From positions 1 through 33,905 of IMG/VR virus record IMGVR_UViG_3300031951_000678: a stretch of 33,905 nucleotides of DNA; one strand, given 5' to 3'. Below the pieces are notes generated by a model. It made no database searches. It was given only the letters and a program-made list of their open reading frames with translations, and was not told the origin of the DNA. The translations under genes and the position numbers were made by a program. The stretch comes from a virus. Below, in pieces: positions 15,183-22,202 of this stretch. The first letter of the stretch is position 1. Each line of letters begins with the position of its first letter.

Positions 15183-15411
15183 AAGAGCACAGCGTAAAGC
15201 AGAAGCAGCAGCTTTTGTTAAACAGCGTCGACTACAGGAACTCCAGGTCCTAGAAGCTCAGTTTGCTTATGGTTTAAAACTATATGAAGAAGGTAAAGAT
15301 AAACTATCTGCAGAAGAGATTGAGCAGATGGAAGAGTCAAAAAACAAGTTTACGGAAACCCTATTCCGATTTAAAAAGGAGCACGGCCTTGCCGAAAACA
15401 CACAAGGATAA
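15163..15411 (+). CDS. Small helical, charged hypothetical protein
   Basis: 82 residues from ATG 15163, preceded by TAAGGAG at 15149-15155. A longer frame start at 15130 is rejected because it lacks a ribosome site. The sequence is almost wholly helical with Lys/Arg first (DKRAQRKAEAAAFVKQRR) and Glu-rich later, so a coiled coil or helical hairpin is likely. No known family. Confidence 0.65.
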   Translation: MSKTQDKRAQRKAEAAAFVKQRRLQELQVLEAQFAYGLKLYEEGKDKLSAEEIEQMEESKNKFTETLFRFKKEHGLAENTQG

Positions 15412-15616
15412 AGACCTTATCGAAGATGGTTGGATGACCATCGATGAATTTATGGCAAGGCTGACCCCAGGACTTACAGAGTATTTAAAGTCTAACTGGG
15501 GCATGGGCGGGGAAACCGCCCTTCATCACCCTACAGATTTGTTTACAACGGCTTCAATTTATATGGATATAGCCTATCGAGTATCTAACGACTTCCTAGA
15601 CTGCAAACATGACTAA
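15389..15616 (+). CDS. Small hypothetical protein with TTG start
   Basis: 75 residues from TTG 15389, chosen because AAAGGAG ends 7 bases upstream (15375-15381); an in-frame ATG at 15284 lies mid-way in the previous gene and an internal ATG lies at 15434. The chain has DGWMTIDEFMARL near the N terminus and a helical, aromatic C terminus ending CKHD. It overlaps the neighbours by 23 and 8 bases. Family not recognised. Confidence 0.6.
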   Translation: MPKTHKDKDLIEDGWMTIDEFMARLTPGLTEYLKSNWGMGGETALHHPTDLFTTASIYMDIAYRVSNDFLDCKHD

Positions 15617-15830
15617 AAGTATTAGAGAGCTAAAGCCCGATTTTAGTGGGTCTATGGCCTATGAAAACCAGGTTTTACATGAGTGCCCTGTCTGTGACTC
15701 GGGTCTTTGGAACATAAAAGCCAGCTTTCAAGACTATGAGATATCCCAATATTTACTGGATATGGAGTGCTCCATCTGTGGGACTTACGCCAAGGCCCCT
15801 ACCCCTTTAGACAGACCAAATTTAATTTAG
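15609..15830 (+). CDS. Small zinc-ribbon protein
   Basis: 73 residues. CPVCDSGLW at about 26-34 and CSICGTYA at about 54-61 form a two-CxxC zinc ribbon with a 24-residue insert. It overlaps the preceding gene by 8 bases. This is the last gene before an intergenic regulatory region. Function unknown; the ribbon alone suggests nucleic-acid or protein binding. Confidence 0.68.
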   Translation: MTKSIRELKPDFSGSMAYENQVLHECPVCDSGLWNIKASFQDYEISQYLLDMECSICGTYAKAPTPLDRPNLI

Positions 15831-15839
15831 AATAGATAA

Positions 15840-15879
15840 TTAATACTCCGATAACAAGTACCACTAATAGGAGTATTAA
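15840..15879 (+). promoter_or_regulatory. 10-bp inverted repeat masking the spoVS ribosome binding site
   Basis: TTAATACTCC (15840-15849) pairs perfectly with GGAGTATTAA (15870-15879), loop 20 bases, and the ATG follows at 15880. The 3' arm holds the AGGAG Shine-Dalgarno. A folded mRNA would block initiation; as DNA it could be an operator. Possible promoter pieces upstream are TAGACA at 15808 and TAGATA at 15833 with 19 bases between. Confidence 0.7.
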
Positions 15880-16161
15880 ATGTCAGAAGAACAAAAAGAC
15901 GACCAGGTTCTACGCGTAAGCGCGGGGTCTAACCCACAAGCCGTAGCATCAGCCATTGCTCATAGTATCTATGAGACCCGTGCCTGCAAGATTCGTGCGG
16001 TAGGAGCTGGGGCTATCAACCAGGCCGTGAAGGCCATCGCCATTGCACGTGGGTACACAGCCCCTAGAGGCATGGATTTAATCTGTATTCCAGGATTTAC
16101 GAGCATTGAAAGCCATGACGGCCAGATATCAGCCATTATCTTCGATGTCAGTGCACGTTAA
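15880..16161 (+). CDS. spoVS: SpoVS-family (Alba-like) protein
   Basis: 93 residues. The core matches stage V sporulation protein S closely: VLRVSAGSNPQAVASAIAHS at 10-29, AVGAGAINQAVKAIAIARGY at 40-59, and DLICIPGFTSIES at 66-78. SpoVS is a small Alba-fold protein, thought to bind nucleic acids, that affects septation and sporulation timing in Bacillus. The bacterial protein is about 86 residues, so this one is full length with a short acidic N-terminal extension. The 10-bp inverted repeat covering its ribosome site suggests tight control. In a phage it might shape DNA or host cell-cycle events; that is inference. Confidence 0.9.
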   Translation: MSEEQKDDQVLRVSAGSNPQAVASAIAHSIYETRACKIRAVGAGAINQAVKAIAIARGYTAPRGMDLICIPGFTSIESHDGQISAIIFDVSAR

Positions 16162-16220
16162 CCCTGTATTTCCCAAGTAAATACTTTACCCTTTTTATAC
16201 CTTCGGCCAAAGGATTGTAA

Positions 16221-16562
16221 ATGACAAAAGATACATCAAAGAACTCGGCGCCCCTAGCTCCGACTTCATCCTCCGCATCTAATGCGACGGGCGCAAAGCC
16301 AGCTAAAGTAGCTAAAGCCTTGAAAGGCACATTAGTTAAGAAGACTGGTAACGCCAAGGGAGCAACAGACCCATACAAGCAAGCAAAGCCTTCTCGCAGC
16401 TTCGTAACTGCGACTGGTGGAGCTCGCTACGGTATTAAGGTCAACTTCCAGAAGACAACTGCACCAGAAGCGACATCCACCCAGGCAAATGGGCGTATCA
16501 TTGCTCCTGCTGTGAATCGTGTAAAGCCAAACTTCTCTGATGGTACGGCTGACCACAACTAA
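16221..16562 (+). CDS. Low-complexity basic protein
   Basis: 113 residues, family not recognised. The N-terminal half is Ala/Ser/Thr/Lys-rich (KNSAPLAPTSSSASNATGAK, then KVAKALKGTLVKKTG), resembling histone-like or disordered tails. A region at about 60-80 (RSFVTATGGARYGIKVNF) may fold. Strong net positive charge, no cysteines. It has its own upstream gap and is closed by a strong terminator, so it may be a separate unit with spoVS. A nucleoid-associated or virion DNA-binding role is a guess. Confidence 0.62.
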   Translation: MTKDTSKNSAPLAPTSSSASNATGAKPAKVAKALKGTLVKKTGNAKGATDPYKQAKPSRSFVTATGGARYGIKVNFQKTTAPEATSTQANGRIIAPAVNRVKPNFSDGTADHN

Positions 16563-16574
16563 AACTGAATAGCG

Positions 16575-16607
16575 CAAAAGCCCCCTGGCACGTACAGGGG
16601 GCTTTTG
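16575..16607 (+). terminator. Strong rho-independent terminator
   Basis: CAAAAGCCCCCTG (16575-16587) pairs perfectly with CAGGGGGCTTTTG (16595-16607) around a 7-base loop. The A-tract and T-tract in the arms make it work in either direction. It ends the spoVS unit before hsp20. Confidence 0.88.
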
Positions 16608-16681
16608 GCATTTATGGGAATAATCTAATTTAGATTGCGTTACAATAGTGTTGACCGCTCACTCGGAGGGTCACAAAAAGT

Positions 16682-16702
16682 TATATCGTCTAAGGAGATA
16701 TA
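16682..16702 (+). promoter_or_regulatory. Small inverted repeat around the hsp20 ribosome binding site
   Basis: TATATC (16682-16687) and GATATA (16697-16702) flank a loop that carries most of the AAGGAG sequence; the ATG is at 16705. The weak AT stem could melt on warming, as RNA thermometers of small heat-shock genes do. This is suggested by sequence only. A second palindrome, AATCTA/TAGATT, lies at 16622-16636, and TACAAT at 16641 could be a -10 box. Confidence 0.4.
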
Positions 16703-16704
16703 TT

Positions 16705-17226
16705 ATGGCTTCAGGCTACATCAATGGCGGCTATCCAAAAGGTTCACCTCACGAACCATGGGATAAGCCTAAAACAGTTCAGCAATTCCAAACACTAAAA
16801 CCAACCATCCAAGACCCCTTTTCAGCGTTGCAAAATATGCTGTCGCCGTGGACTTTTGGGTTTGACCGTCAACTAGATATGTTTAAAGAGCTAGAAGACG
16901 CACGTATTAAAAGCACTTATCCACCCTACAATATTAAGCATCTGCCCGATGATAAGGCGCAGATTGAGCTTGCTATTGCGGGGTTCAAGAAGGATGATGT
17001 TAAGATTACGTACAAAGAGAACATCATCACCGTTGAGGGCAACCGCGGAGAGGACGACGCTGACTACGCATACAAGGGTATTGCAGCACGTAACTTCGTA
17101 CAGAAGTTTGCCATTGCGGATGACGTTATCGTAGGAGATGCAAAGCTTGAGGATGGTTTCCTAACCATTTCCCTAGAGCGTATCATCCCCGAAGAGAAGA
17201 AAGAAAAAGTAGTTAAAATTAAGTAG
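16705..17226 (+). CDS. Hsp20/alpha-crystallin small heat-shock protein
   Basis: 173 residues from ATG 16705, after TAAGGAGATA; a GTG at 16648 is in frame but poorly placed. The alpha-crystallin domain spans about 72-170 and is close to bacterial IbpA/IbpB: TYPPYNIKHL at 71-80, the GIAARNFVQKF segment at 125-135, and AKLEDGFLTISLER at 146-159 with the usual LxI-type strand. The N terminus (1-70) is Gly/Pro-rich and phage-specific. It is an ATP-independent holdase that keeps unfolding proteins soluble and may help folding during virion production or heat stress. Marine and freshwater phages often carry hsp20. Confidence 0.93.
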   Translation: MASGYINGGYPKGSPHEPWDKPKTVQQFQTLKPTIQDPFSALQNMLSPWTFGFDRQLDMFKELEDARIKSTYPPYNIKHLPDDKAQIELAIAGFKKDDVKITYKENIITVEGNRGEDDADYAYKGIAARNFVQKFAIADDVIVGDAKLEDGFLTISLERIIPEEKKEKVVKIK

Positions 17227-17227
17227 G

Positions 17228-17247
17228 ACTATAACCCAGGTTATAGT
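17228..17247 (+). other. Palindrome right after hsp20
   Basis: ACTATAACC (17228-17236), two-base centre CA, GGTTATAGT (17239-17247). A perfect 9-bp inverted repeat two bases after the stop, without a T-run. It may be an operator or an mRNA-end stabiliser. Confidence 0.6.
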
Positions 17248-17252
17248 GCGAC

Positions 17253-17277
17253 TCCACTGACGTCCACTGACGTCCAC
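17253..17277 (+). repeat. 10-bp tandem repeat, 2.5 copies
   Basis: TCCACTGACG occurs at 17253-17262 and 17263-17272 with half a copy following (TCCAC, 17273-17277). Each repeat junction contains GACGTC-like sequence. It lies between the palindrome at 17228 and the terminator at 17301, so it could be a protein-binding array. Confidence 0.7.
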
Positions 17278-17300
17278 CTTGCAATCACGATAACAAGGTC

Positions 17301-17334
17301 AAACACCCACGATAAAAATCGTGGGTGTTTTGCT
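17301..17334 (+). terminator. Strong rho-independent terminator after hsp20
   Basis: AAACACCCACGAT (17301-17313), loop AAAA, ATCGTGGGTGTTT (17318-17330), then TGCT. A perfect 13-bp stem with A-tract and T-tract, able to act in both directions. It separates hsp20 from the next operon. Confidence 0.9.
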
Positions 17335-17398
17335 ATACAAACACCTTATGTGTGATAGGCTATTGGACGGAATCATCCTTTAATCAGAGAGAGGTCGT

Positions 17399-17656
17399 AT
17401 GCCAAAGGATACAGTAGGGTCTATATTAGATGGGTTTATTGCTGATGCAAAACTTCCAAAAAAATGTAAGACACAGAAGTGGGTAATTACATTATCTAAA
17501 GATGACCAAGAAAAATTTAATAGCCTAAAAAATGAAAATAGAAGCGTAGATATTAAGAACCTATTTGAAGCGTTGCAAGAAGCTGGCGTCAATTTACCTA
17601 TGGGACTTACTGCCTTTCGCTCACACTTTAAGGAGTATTGCACATGCCAGAAGTAA
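17399..17656 (+). CDS. Small hypothetical protein upstream of phosphoesterase
   Basis: 85 residues from ATG 17399, with GAGAGAGG at 17387-17394. The sequence is mostly helical with mixed charge (DQEKFNSLKNENRSVDIKNL) and ends near a CTC cysteine pair. Its arrangement (two helices, then SVDIKNLFEALQEAG, then LTAFRSHFKEY) recalls small helix-turn-helix-like phage DNA-binding proteins, but this is weak. It overlaps the phosphoesterase gene by 13 bases. Confidence 0.65.
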   Translation: MPKDTVGSILDGFIADAKLPKKCKTQKWVITLSKDDQEKFNSLKNENRSVDIKNLFEALQEAGVNLPMGLTAFRSHFKEYCTCQK

Positions 17657-18663
17657 ATGAAACGTTATCATCCATATTTGATAGGGTTGCTATTAAGTCT
17701 AAAACTGATTGGTCCTGGCCACCAATTCAACCAGCAAAACCTACAGTAATTAAGCCTGCTACTTATAAAGAGCGCAAAGGTAAAAAAGATGGACGACTAA
17801 TTATGTTCGTCCCAGACCCACAGATTGGGTACCGTAAATACGAAGATGGAACAATGGACCCATTCCATGATGAAGCGGCAATTGAGGTTCATTTTCAACT
17901 ACTAGCGTACTTGGAAGAGAAGTACGGTGTAGATGAGATTATTCACTTAGGTGATTATCTAGACCTACCAACAATGGGTAAGTACGCACAAGAAGAAATG
18001 TTTGCACACACTGTGCAGCCAGCACTTGACTACGGTCATCAGCTATTGGCTAAGCAACGCGCTACCTGTCCAGATGCAAAGATTACTTTGCTAGAAGGAA
18101 ACCACGACTGTCGTATGCAGCGTTATGTAGTAATGAACGCCATGGCATCAAAAGGTATTAAACGAGCTAACGCCACCCCAGATGAGTGGCCTGTAATGTC
18201 TATTCAATACCTACTCCGTCTTGAAGAACTTAATGTTAACTACGTGGGTGCCTACCCAGCGGGCGAGTACTGGATTACTCCACACCTTCGCGCTATCCAC
18301 GGAACCACCGTCCGTTCCAATGGTTCAACAGCTTCAGCGTATGTAAACAAGAATCCACACGTTTCCACAGTATTTGGTCACGCACACCGTCAGGAACTTC
18401 AGTACAAGACTGTGGCTAATGGCGACGGCCCTATCCGCTCAGTATCAGGTTCCCCAGGTTGCCTATGCCGTGTAGATGGCGCAGTTCCTTCCTATGGTTC
18501 TGGGTTAAACGACAACGGTCGTCCAGTAAAGCACTGGGAAGACTGGCAACAGGGCGTTATGATTGGCTGGGTAAGACCAGACGATTCCTTTACTTTGCAG
18601 CCAATTCACATTATGGATGGCTGGACCCTTTACGAAGGCCACGAGTTTAAGGCGTCCAACTAA
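17644..18663 (+). CDS. Calcineurin-like metallophosphoesterase
   Basis: 339 residues from ATG 17644, chosen because AAGGAG ends 8 bases upstream (17630-17635); a TTG at 17638 is too close. Metal-site motifs in order: FVPDPQIG (Asp58, with Gln60 where most have His), HLGDYLD (Asp104), EGNHD (Asn153, His154), IHG (His219) and GHAHRQE (His246, His248). Substrate is not evident: nucleic-acid ends, cyclic nucleotides or phosphoproteins are all possible. The first ~50 residues are Pro/Lys-rich and phage-specific. It heads a run of small structural-looking genes. Confidence 0.88.
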   Translation: MPEVNETLSSIFDRVAIKSKTDWSWPPIQPAKPTVIKPATYKERKGKKDGRLIMFVPDPQIGYRKYEDGTMDPFHDEAAIEVHFQLLAYLEEKYGVDEIIHLGDYLDLPTMGKYAQEEMFAHTVQPALDYGHQLLAKQRATCPDAKITLLEGNHDCRMQRYVVMNAMASKGIKRANATPDEWPVMSIQYLLRLEELNVNYVGAYPAGEYWITPHLRAIHGTTVRSNGSTASAYVNKNPHVSTVFGHAHRQELQYKTVANGDGPIRSVSGSPGCLCRVDGAVPSYGSGLNDNGRPVKHWEDWQQGVMIGWVRPDDSFTLQPIHIMDGWTLYEGHEFKASN

Positions 18664-18686
18664 CCTACTAGGCGTATCATTTAGGT

Positions 18687-19226
18687 ATGTCTAACCCACA
18701 TCAAAATACACAGAACCTAGGCGCCAGTGGTTTATACGGTACGTATACAAACTACGGTGGCGGTGGTGTTCCTGTTGCTCGTAATGAGCTTGATGAACTT
18801 CGGTTAGGCGTAGGTCGAGCACCACAAGCAGAATATCCAGATGGATACTTAGGCACTATCCGCACACGTCGTGATGACCGCGGTCGCCCTAACGGAGCGT
18901 CTGAAAATGTGCTCGACTCACTTAAAGTTAGAATAGGACAGCGTTCATATCAACGTGGCGTTCACAAAGGTGAGCGCATTGACCAACAGGGTTACTACTA
19001 CCCAGCTGGTCTTGAACCACATTCTGGCATTATGCGTCAAATGAATGCCGTTAAAGATGGAAACCTTTACAGAAGTCCTCGCCACGTATTTATGGCAGAC
19101 ATTGCACCAGCACCGCATCTACCTAATGATGGTAAGGCTGGCCCAACTGTAAAGAGCGATTCACCAATGTATGTAAACAATGCACGCCAAGACCAAATGG
19201 CACGCATGCGACCACAGTGGAAGTAA
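18687..19226 (+). CDS. Hypothetical Gly/Tyr/Arg-rich protein
   Basis: 179 residues, not recognised. The N terminus is Gly/Tyr/Asn-rich (GASGLYGTYTNYGGGG), with Arg-rich stretches at about 55-70 (TIRTRRDDRGRP), few hydrophobic core segments and no cysteines. Largely disordered by composition. First of seven consecutive small polar proteins (18687-21286) read in one direction with tiny gaps. A virion-associated or nucleic-acid-binding role is possible. Confidence 0.65.
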   Translation: MSNPHQNTQNLGASGLYGTYTNYGGGGVPVARNELDELRLGVGRAPQAEYPDGYLGTIRTRRDDRGRPNGASENVLDSLKVRIGQRSYQRGVHKGERIDQQGYYYPAGLEPHSGIMRQMNAVKDGNLYRSPRHVFMADIAPAPHLPNDGKAGPTVKSDSPMYVNNARQDQMARMRPQWK

Positions 19227-19229
19227 AAA

Positions 19230-19607
19230 ATGCCAGGTAAATATTCAGATGGTACCTACGGTCGTAGACCGTGGACTAATGATGGGCGCAAGCCTTATCA
19301 CACACCAGAAGAGGCTGCGTTTCCCCCACAGGAATACCTTGGACCTTTTCAGTCTAACCAAGACCGTTTACTTAATCAGGCGCTCGCTACTTGGACTATG
19401 AGTGGCGCAGAACTACAGGAATACGTACGACCAAACTTGCCGCAGATTAATCTATTTCCAGACCGATACGGGTATACTGATGTAGAGTTAGGTCTAGAAG
19501 ATATTGTTCGTATGCCAAGAGGCAAAGAGCAGCGTGTAGAGTCTGACTTTAGCCAGACCCCTAATACTACCCAGTCTACGAGCCGCAACACGTTAGGAAA
19601 CGTATGA
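19230..19607 (+). CDS. Hypothetical small protein
   Basis: 125 residues, not recognised. It starts three bases after the previous stop and overlaps the next start by 4. N terminus GKYSDGTYGRRPWTNDG is polar and aromatic; the middle (about 40-90) may be a folded domain; the C terminus is Thr/Ser/Asn-rich and disordered. Composition links it to its neighbours. Confidence 0.65.
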   Translation: MPGKYSDGTYGRRPWTNDGRKPYHTPEEAAFPPQEYLGPFQSNQDRLLNQALATWTMSGAELQEYVRPNLPQINLFPDRYGYTDVELGLEDIVRMPRGKEQRVESDFSQTPNTTQSTSRNTLGNV

Positions 19608-19816
19608 GCAAAGACCCAGGATTATTCACTGATAGCACAGGCGAAGGCATGGCTGGGGCTACAGATGTACGCCTTGAGACCATTTATAACGGTACTAAGG
19701 CCTGTAAAGCCTGTGGTTCTCACATGAATCCAGTAGAATCGTTACGAGACCAGGACGTCTGCCCTAAGTGCAACCGTATCAAGGCCTCAAGACTAGTAAA
19801 AGGACGGATGGCATAA
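19604..19816 (+). CDS. Small zinc-ribbon protein
   Basis: 70 residues. CKACG at about 32-36 and CPKCN near 54-58 form a treble-clef-like or ribbon zinc site, followed by a basic tail (IKASRLVKGRMA). The ATG overlaps the upstream stop (ATGA) and its own stop shares one base with the next ATG. Likely nucleic-acid contact; unknown role. Confidence 0.72.
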   Translation: MSKDPGLFTDSTGEGMAGATDVRLETIYNGTKACKACGSHMNPVESLRDQDVCPKCNRIKASRLVKGRMA

Positions 19817-20025
19817 TGGCAACTAATCAATCACGTTCCCTCAATGGCGACATGACAGAGGGCGCAACAGACGGCAAGTACCGCAAGCGTCGTCCAAACA
19901 CAACCGTACAACCAGGCATGGGAGACCAGACCGTTGCTGCTAACCGCGCAGGTCTACACCCATACATGAACTACGGCTTTATTAACTCAGAAGAGACAAA
20001 CAAAGTAAACCCAGCGGGTAACTAA
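19816..20025 (+). CDS. Small polar hypothetical protein
   Basis: 69 residues from ATG 19816, which shares one base with the upstream stop; an ATG at 19768 lies inside the zinc-ribbon gene. It is Asn/Gly/Thr/Arg-rich (KYRKRRPNTTVQPGMG), without cysteines or hydrophobic core. Not recognised; its stop again shares one base with the next start. Confidence 0.6.
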   Translation: MATNQSRSLNGDMTEGATDGKYRKRRPNTTVQPGMGDQTVAANRAGLHPYMNYGFINSEETNKVNPAGN

Positions 20026-20381
20026 TGTCTGCGCCACGTAGAGAGTACGACCCAGCGCGTCGTCCAAATATCTTTTATAAAAACGACCCTGCAAGTAACG
20101 AAGAGCTAAGCAACCGTGCACATGCACGTGGACAAGCTTATTCTTCAAACAACAGCATTAGTGACGCGGTATCCGACAGACTTGGCTACGACATGGCGAC
20201 TGGGGATAACGACGGTCCAACCATTTCTAAAAAGGGTACGCATTTAAAAAACGTTAGCCTGATTGAAGGCGGCAAAAAACTTAAGGATGCGGCTATGGTT
20301 TCAGGTGCCACCATGTCCAATGTTTCAATAAGTGGTACTGTTTTGGGTAAAACAAAGGGAATTATGCAGGGTAAAGGATAA
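20025..20381 (+). CDS. Small basic protein with APRRE N terminus
   Basis: 118 residues, not recognised. The N terminus MSAPRREYDPARRP resembles that of the next protein (MPAPRRERDTNR), and the matching 12 bases CCACGTAGAGAG are identical at 20034-20045 and 20390-20401. The C-terminal half is Gly/Ser/Thr-rich with repeated ValSer turns (MVSGATMSNVSISGTVLG), suggesting beta-structure such as a short solenoid. Part of the small-protein run. Confidence 0.65.
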   Translation: MSAPRREYDPARRPNIFYKNDPASNEELSNRAHARGQAYSSNNSISDAVSDRLGYDMATGDNDGPTISKKGTHLKNVSLIEGGKKLKDAAMVSGATMSNVSISGTVLGKTKGIMQGKG

Positions 20382-20788
20382 TGCCAGCACCACGTAGAGA
20401 GCGCGATACTAATAGGGTTTATCAAACCCCTAAAAGTAATGTAAACGTTTTAAGAAACCTTTCAGCCAACGGTACAATTACATCCCCTGATTTTAAAGGT
20501 AGTCAGTTTTCCCTAACCCCTTCCTTAGGTAGCGGCCGTGCGTCACTAAACAAGTGGCTCAATGAGGGTAAGCCTGAAGTTACCGCCCATATGGGACGTT
20601 CAGTTAAGAAAGCAACTGGAGAGACAACCTCAGAGGCTCGTCAAAAAGCTTACAACGCTGCATCTACAGAGCACACTGAAAACCTTAAGAGTGGAAAGTA
20701 TGCACAGCAAGAGATGAATTCCACATTTGTAGGAACGAATAAGCAGCCTGCAATTAAGATTAATACAGACCCAGCAAAGGGCAAGTAA
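20381..20788 (+). CDS. Small basic protein with APRRE N terminus (second copy)
   Basis: 135 residues, not recognised. It shares its first ten residues in pattern with the preceding gene, suggesting N-terminal duplication or a common targeting tag. The rest is Ser/Thr/Lys-rich and polar, with helical Ala-rich sequence near 90-105. The start shares one base with the previous stop, and the next ATG follows its stop directly. Confidence 0.65.
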   Translation: MPAPRRERDTNRVYQTPKSNVNVLRNLSANGTITSPDFKGSQFSLTPSLGSGRASLNKWLNEGKPEVTAHMGRSVKKATGETTSEARQKAYNAASTEHTENLKSGKYAQQEMNSTFVGTNKQPAIKINTDPAKGK

Positions 20789-21286
20789 ATGGCTAAAGAA
20801 TACGAGCTTTCCTTAGACCCTAACAAAAAGCAACCAAAAATTGATACTAAAAAGGCTGCTAAAAAGTCTGCGGATAATGAGGCTAAGCGTCTACAGGAAA
20901 TGCGTGACAACCCTAGAGACACCAGCAAAGATTTTAGATTTAGGTACGATAGCAACAACCAAGACCACAAGGCCCTTTTAGGTCACCTTATGAACAACGG
21001 TTTGGCTGACGATATCGTTATCCACCCAAATGGTGACGCGTCCTTCCCACGTCGTACTTTTATTCAACAAGATAACAAGGAAGTCCTGCAGCCAATTATG
21101 CAGAAGATGGTGGCAGCTAATCTAGCCAAGCGTCCGTCAAATAAGACTGCCCCAATTGGAACACGTCCAACCGCTCCTGGTATGCGACCACCTGCCCCAC
21201 TTCCACCACGTGGCGCGGCTAAAAAAGAGAGCAACCCACTGATTGAAGACAAAGCCGAGGTAATGCGTAACCTGTTCGGCAAATAG
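20789..21286 (+). CDS. Hypothetical protein with Lys-rich N terminus and Pro-rich linker
   Basis: 165 residues, not recognised. Lys/Ala-rich N terminus (KIDTKKAAKKSADNEAKR), a probable folded core at about 45-110 (FRFRYDSNNQDHKALLGHL), then a Pro-rich linker near 125-150 (APLPPRG) and a short C-terminal helix (EVMRNLFGK). Such a C-terminal peptide on a flexible linker often binds a partner. Closes the small-protein run. Confidence 0.65.
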   Translation: MAKEYELSLDPNKKQPKIDTKKAAKKSADNEAKRLQEMRDNPRDTSKDFRFRYDSNNQDHKALLGHLMNNGLADDIVIHPNGDASFPRRTFIQQDNKEVLQPIMQKMVAANLAKRPSNKTAPIGTRPTAPGMRPPAPLPPRGAAKKESNPLIEDKAEVMRNLFGK

Positions 21287-21303
21287 TGTGCTAGTCTTAT
21301 CTA

Positions 21304-21867
21304 ATGGTACTAGACCTTTCTAAATTAAATCCAAAAGAAGACCCAAAAGACCGTCCTAAGGTACTTTTATTAGCTTGCTATGACTGCAAAAGCGTAGACG
21401 AGATTCCGTATGATGACCGCTTCCCGTTTGATGGCAAGCCTGGTCACGACCAAAACCAAAACCCTTTCCTACACCAGATGGTAGAGCGTCACCCTAACCA
21501 CAGAGGTATGCTTGCAGATGCTGACCTACTAGTTTGGCAACATCCAGACGGTAAGAAACAGATTGTTGACCAGTTCCAAAAGGGCGGTTCGCCTGGATTA
21601 GACGTATTTGGTACTAATTTTTACGAGACTAAGGCTAACTTTTCAGCCGATGCTATGACGTGCTACGCCCAACACAACCGTCCACAGGGACAATGCAGCG
21701 ATTACAAGACCGATAAGAAGATATTAACGGCAGGTACATCTGCAGAACGTAAGCAGGCTGGTCTAGATTCTAGCAAGGCGCCAAAGATGCACCTCTGCGA
21801 CTTCTGCCCAGTCAAGTCCTACAACATGATGAGGCATAACAAGGCCAAGGGTCTGTACACCAAATAG
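21304..21867 (+). CDS. Hypothetical protein with two CxxC pairs
   Basis: 187 residues, not recognised. CYDC at about 26-29 and CDFC near 163-166 could form one zinc ribbon with a long insert, and two more cysteines lie near 120 and 131. His/Asn-rich stretches (HPNHRGMLADADLLVWQHP) lie between. The start is ATG 21304. It may be a metal-dependent enzyme or a structural zinc protein. Confidence 0.65.
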   Translation: MVLDLSKLNPKEDPKDRPKVLLLACYDCKSVDEIPYDDRFPFDGKPGHDQNQNPFLHQMVERHPNHRGMLADADLLVWQHPDGKKQIVDQFQKGGSPGLDVFGTNFYETKANFSADAMTCYAQHNRPQGQCSDYKTDKKILTAGTSAERKQAGLDSSKAPKMHLCDFCPVKSYNMMRHNKAKGLYTK

Positions 21868-21908
21868 GCTTATTAGCTCAAAATAGCCAAAAACCCACCC
21901 GCATACAC

Positions 21909-21939
21909 TAGACATTAGCCCGTACAGCAGCGGTATACT
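21909..21939 (+). promoter_or_regulatory. Candidate sigma-70-type promoter
   Basis: TAGACA (21909-21914) and TATACT (21934-21939) each match the -35 and -10 consensus in five of six positions, with a 19-base spacer, slightly long. It lies in a 94-base gap after the gene ending at 21867 and before the GTG at 21962, where a new transcription unit is expected. Confidence 0.5.
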
Positions 21940-21961
21940 GTATGTACAAAACTAGGGATAG

Positions 21962-22198
21962 GTGGCGGTCGTGGCTTTCATCGAAATGACATGCAAGTGT
22001 GAGTGTAGTTTCCAGGCTGATGTTGCAGAAGTTGGAAATGAAACACTAGTCATTATGTGGGCAACCCAATTTGTTAATTCACATGCCGCTTGTGGCTTTA
22101 TGAACACAGTAAAGACTGATGTACCAGAGACCCATCGCATAATTGAGTGGGATAGCGACGTTAAGTACAAAGAAAGTCACAAAAAAGATATAGACTAG
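21962..22198 (+). CDS. Small cysteine-containing hypothetical protein
   Basis: 78 residues from GTG 21962, preceded by AGGGAT; a second GTG at 21971 is equally plausible. The sequence has TCKCECSF near 10-17 and HAACGF near 44-49, a possible metal site. Similar small CxC...C proteins are common in actinophages, without a known role. It follows the candidate promoter at 21909. Confidence 0.6.
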   Translation: MAVVAFIEMTCKCECSFQADVAEVGNETLVIMWATQFVNSHAACGFMNTVKTDVPETHRIIEWDSDVKYKESHKKDID

Positions 22199-22202
22199 GA
22201 AC

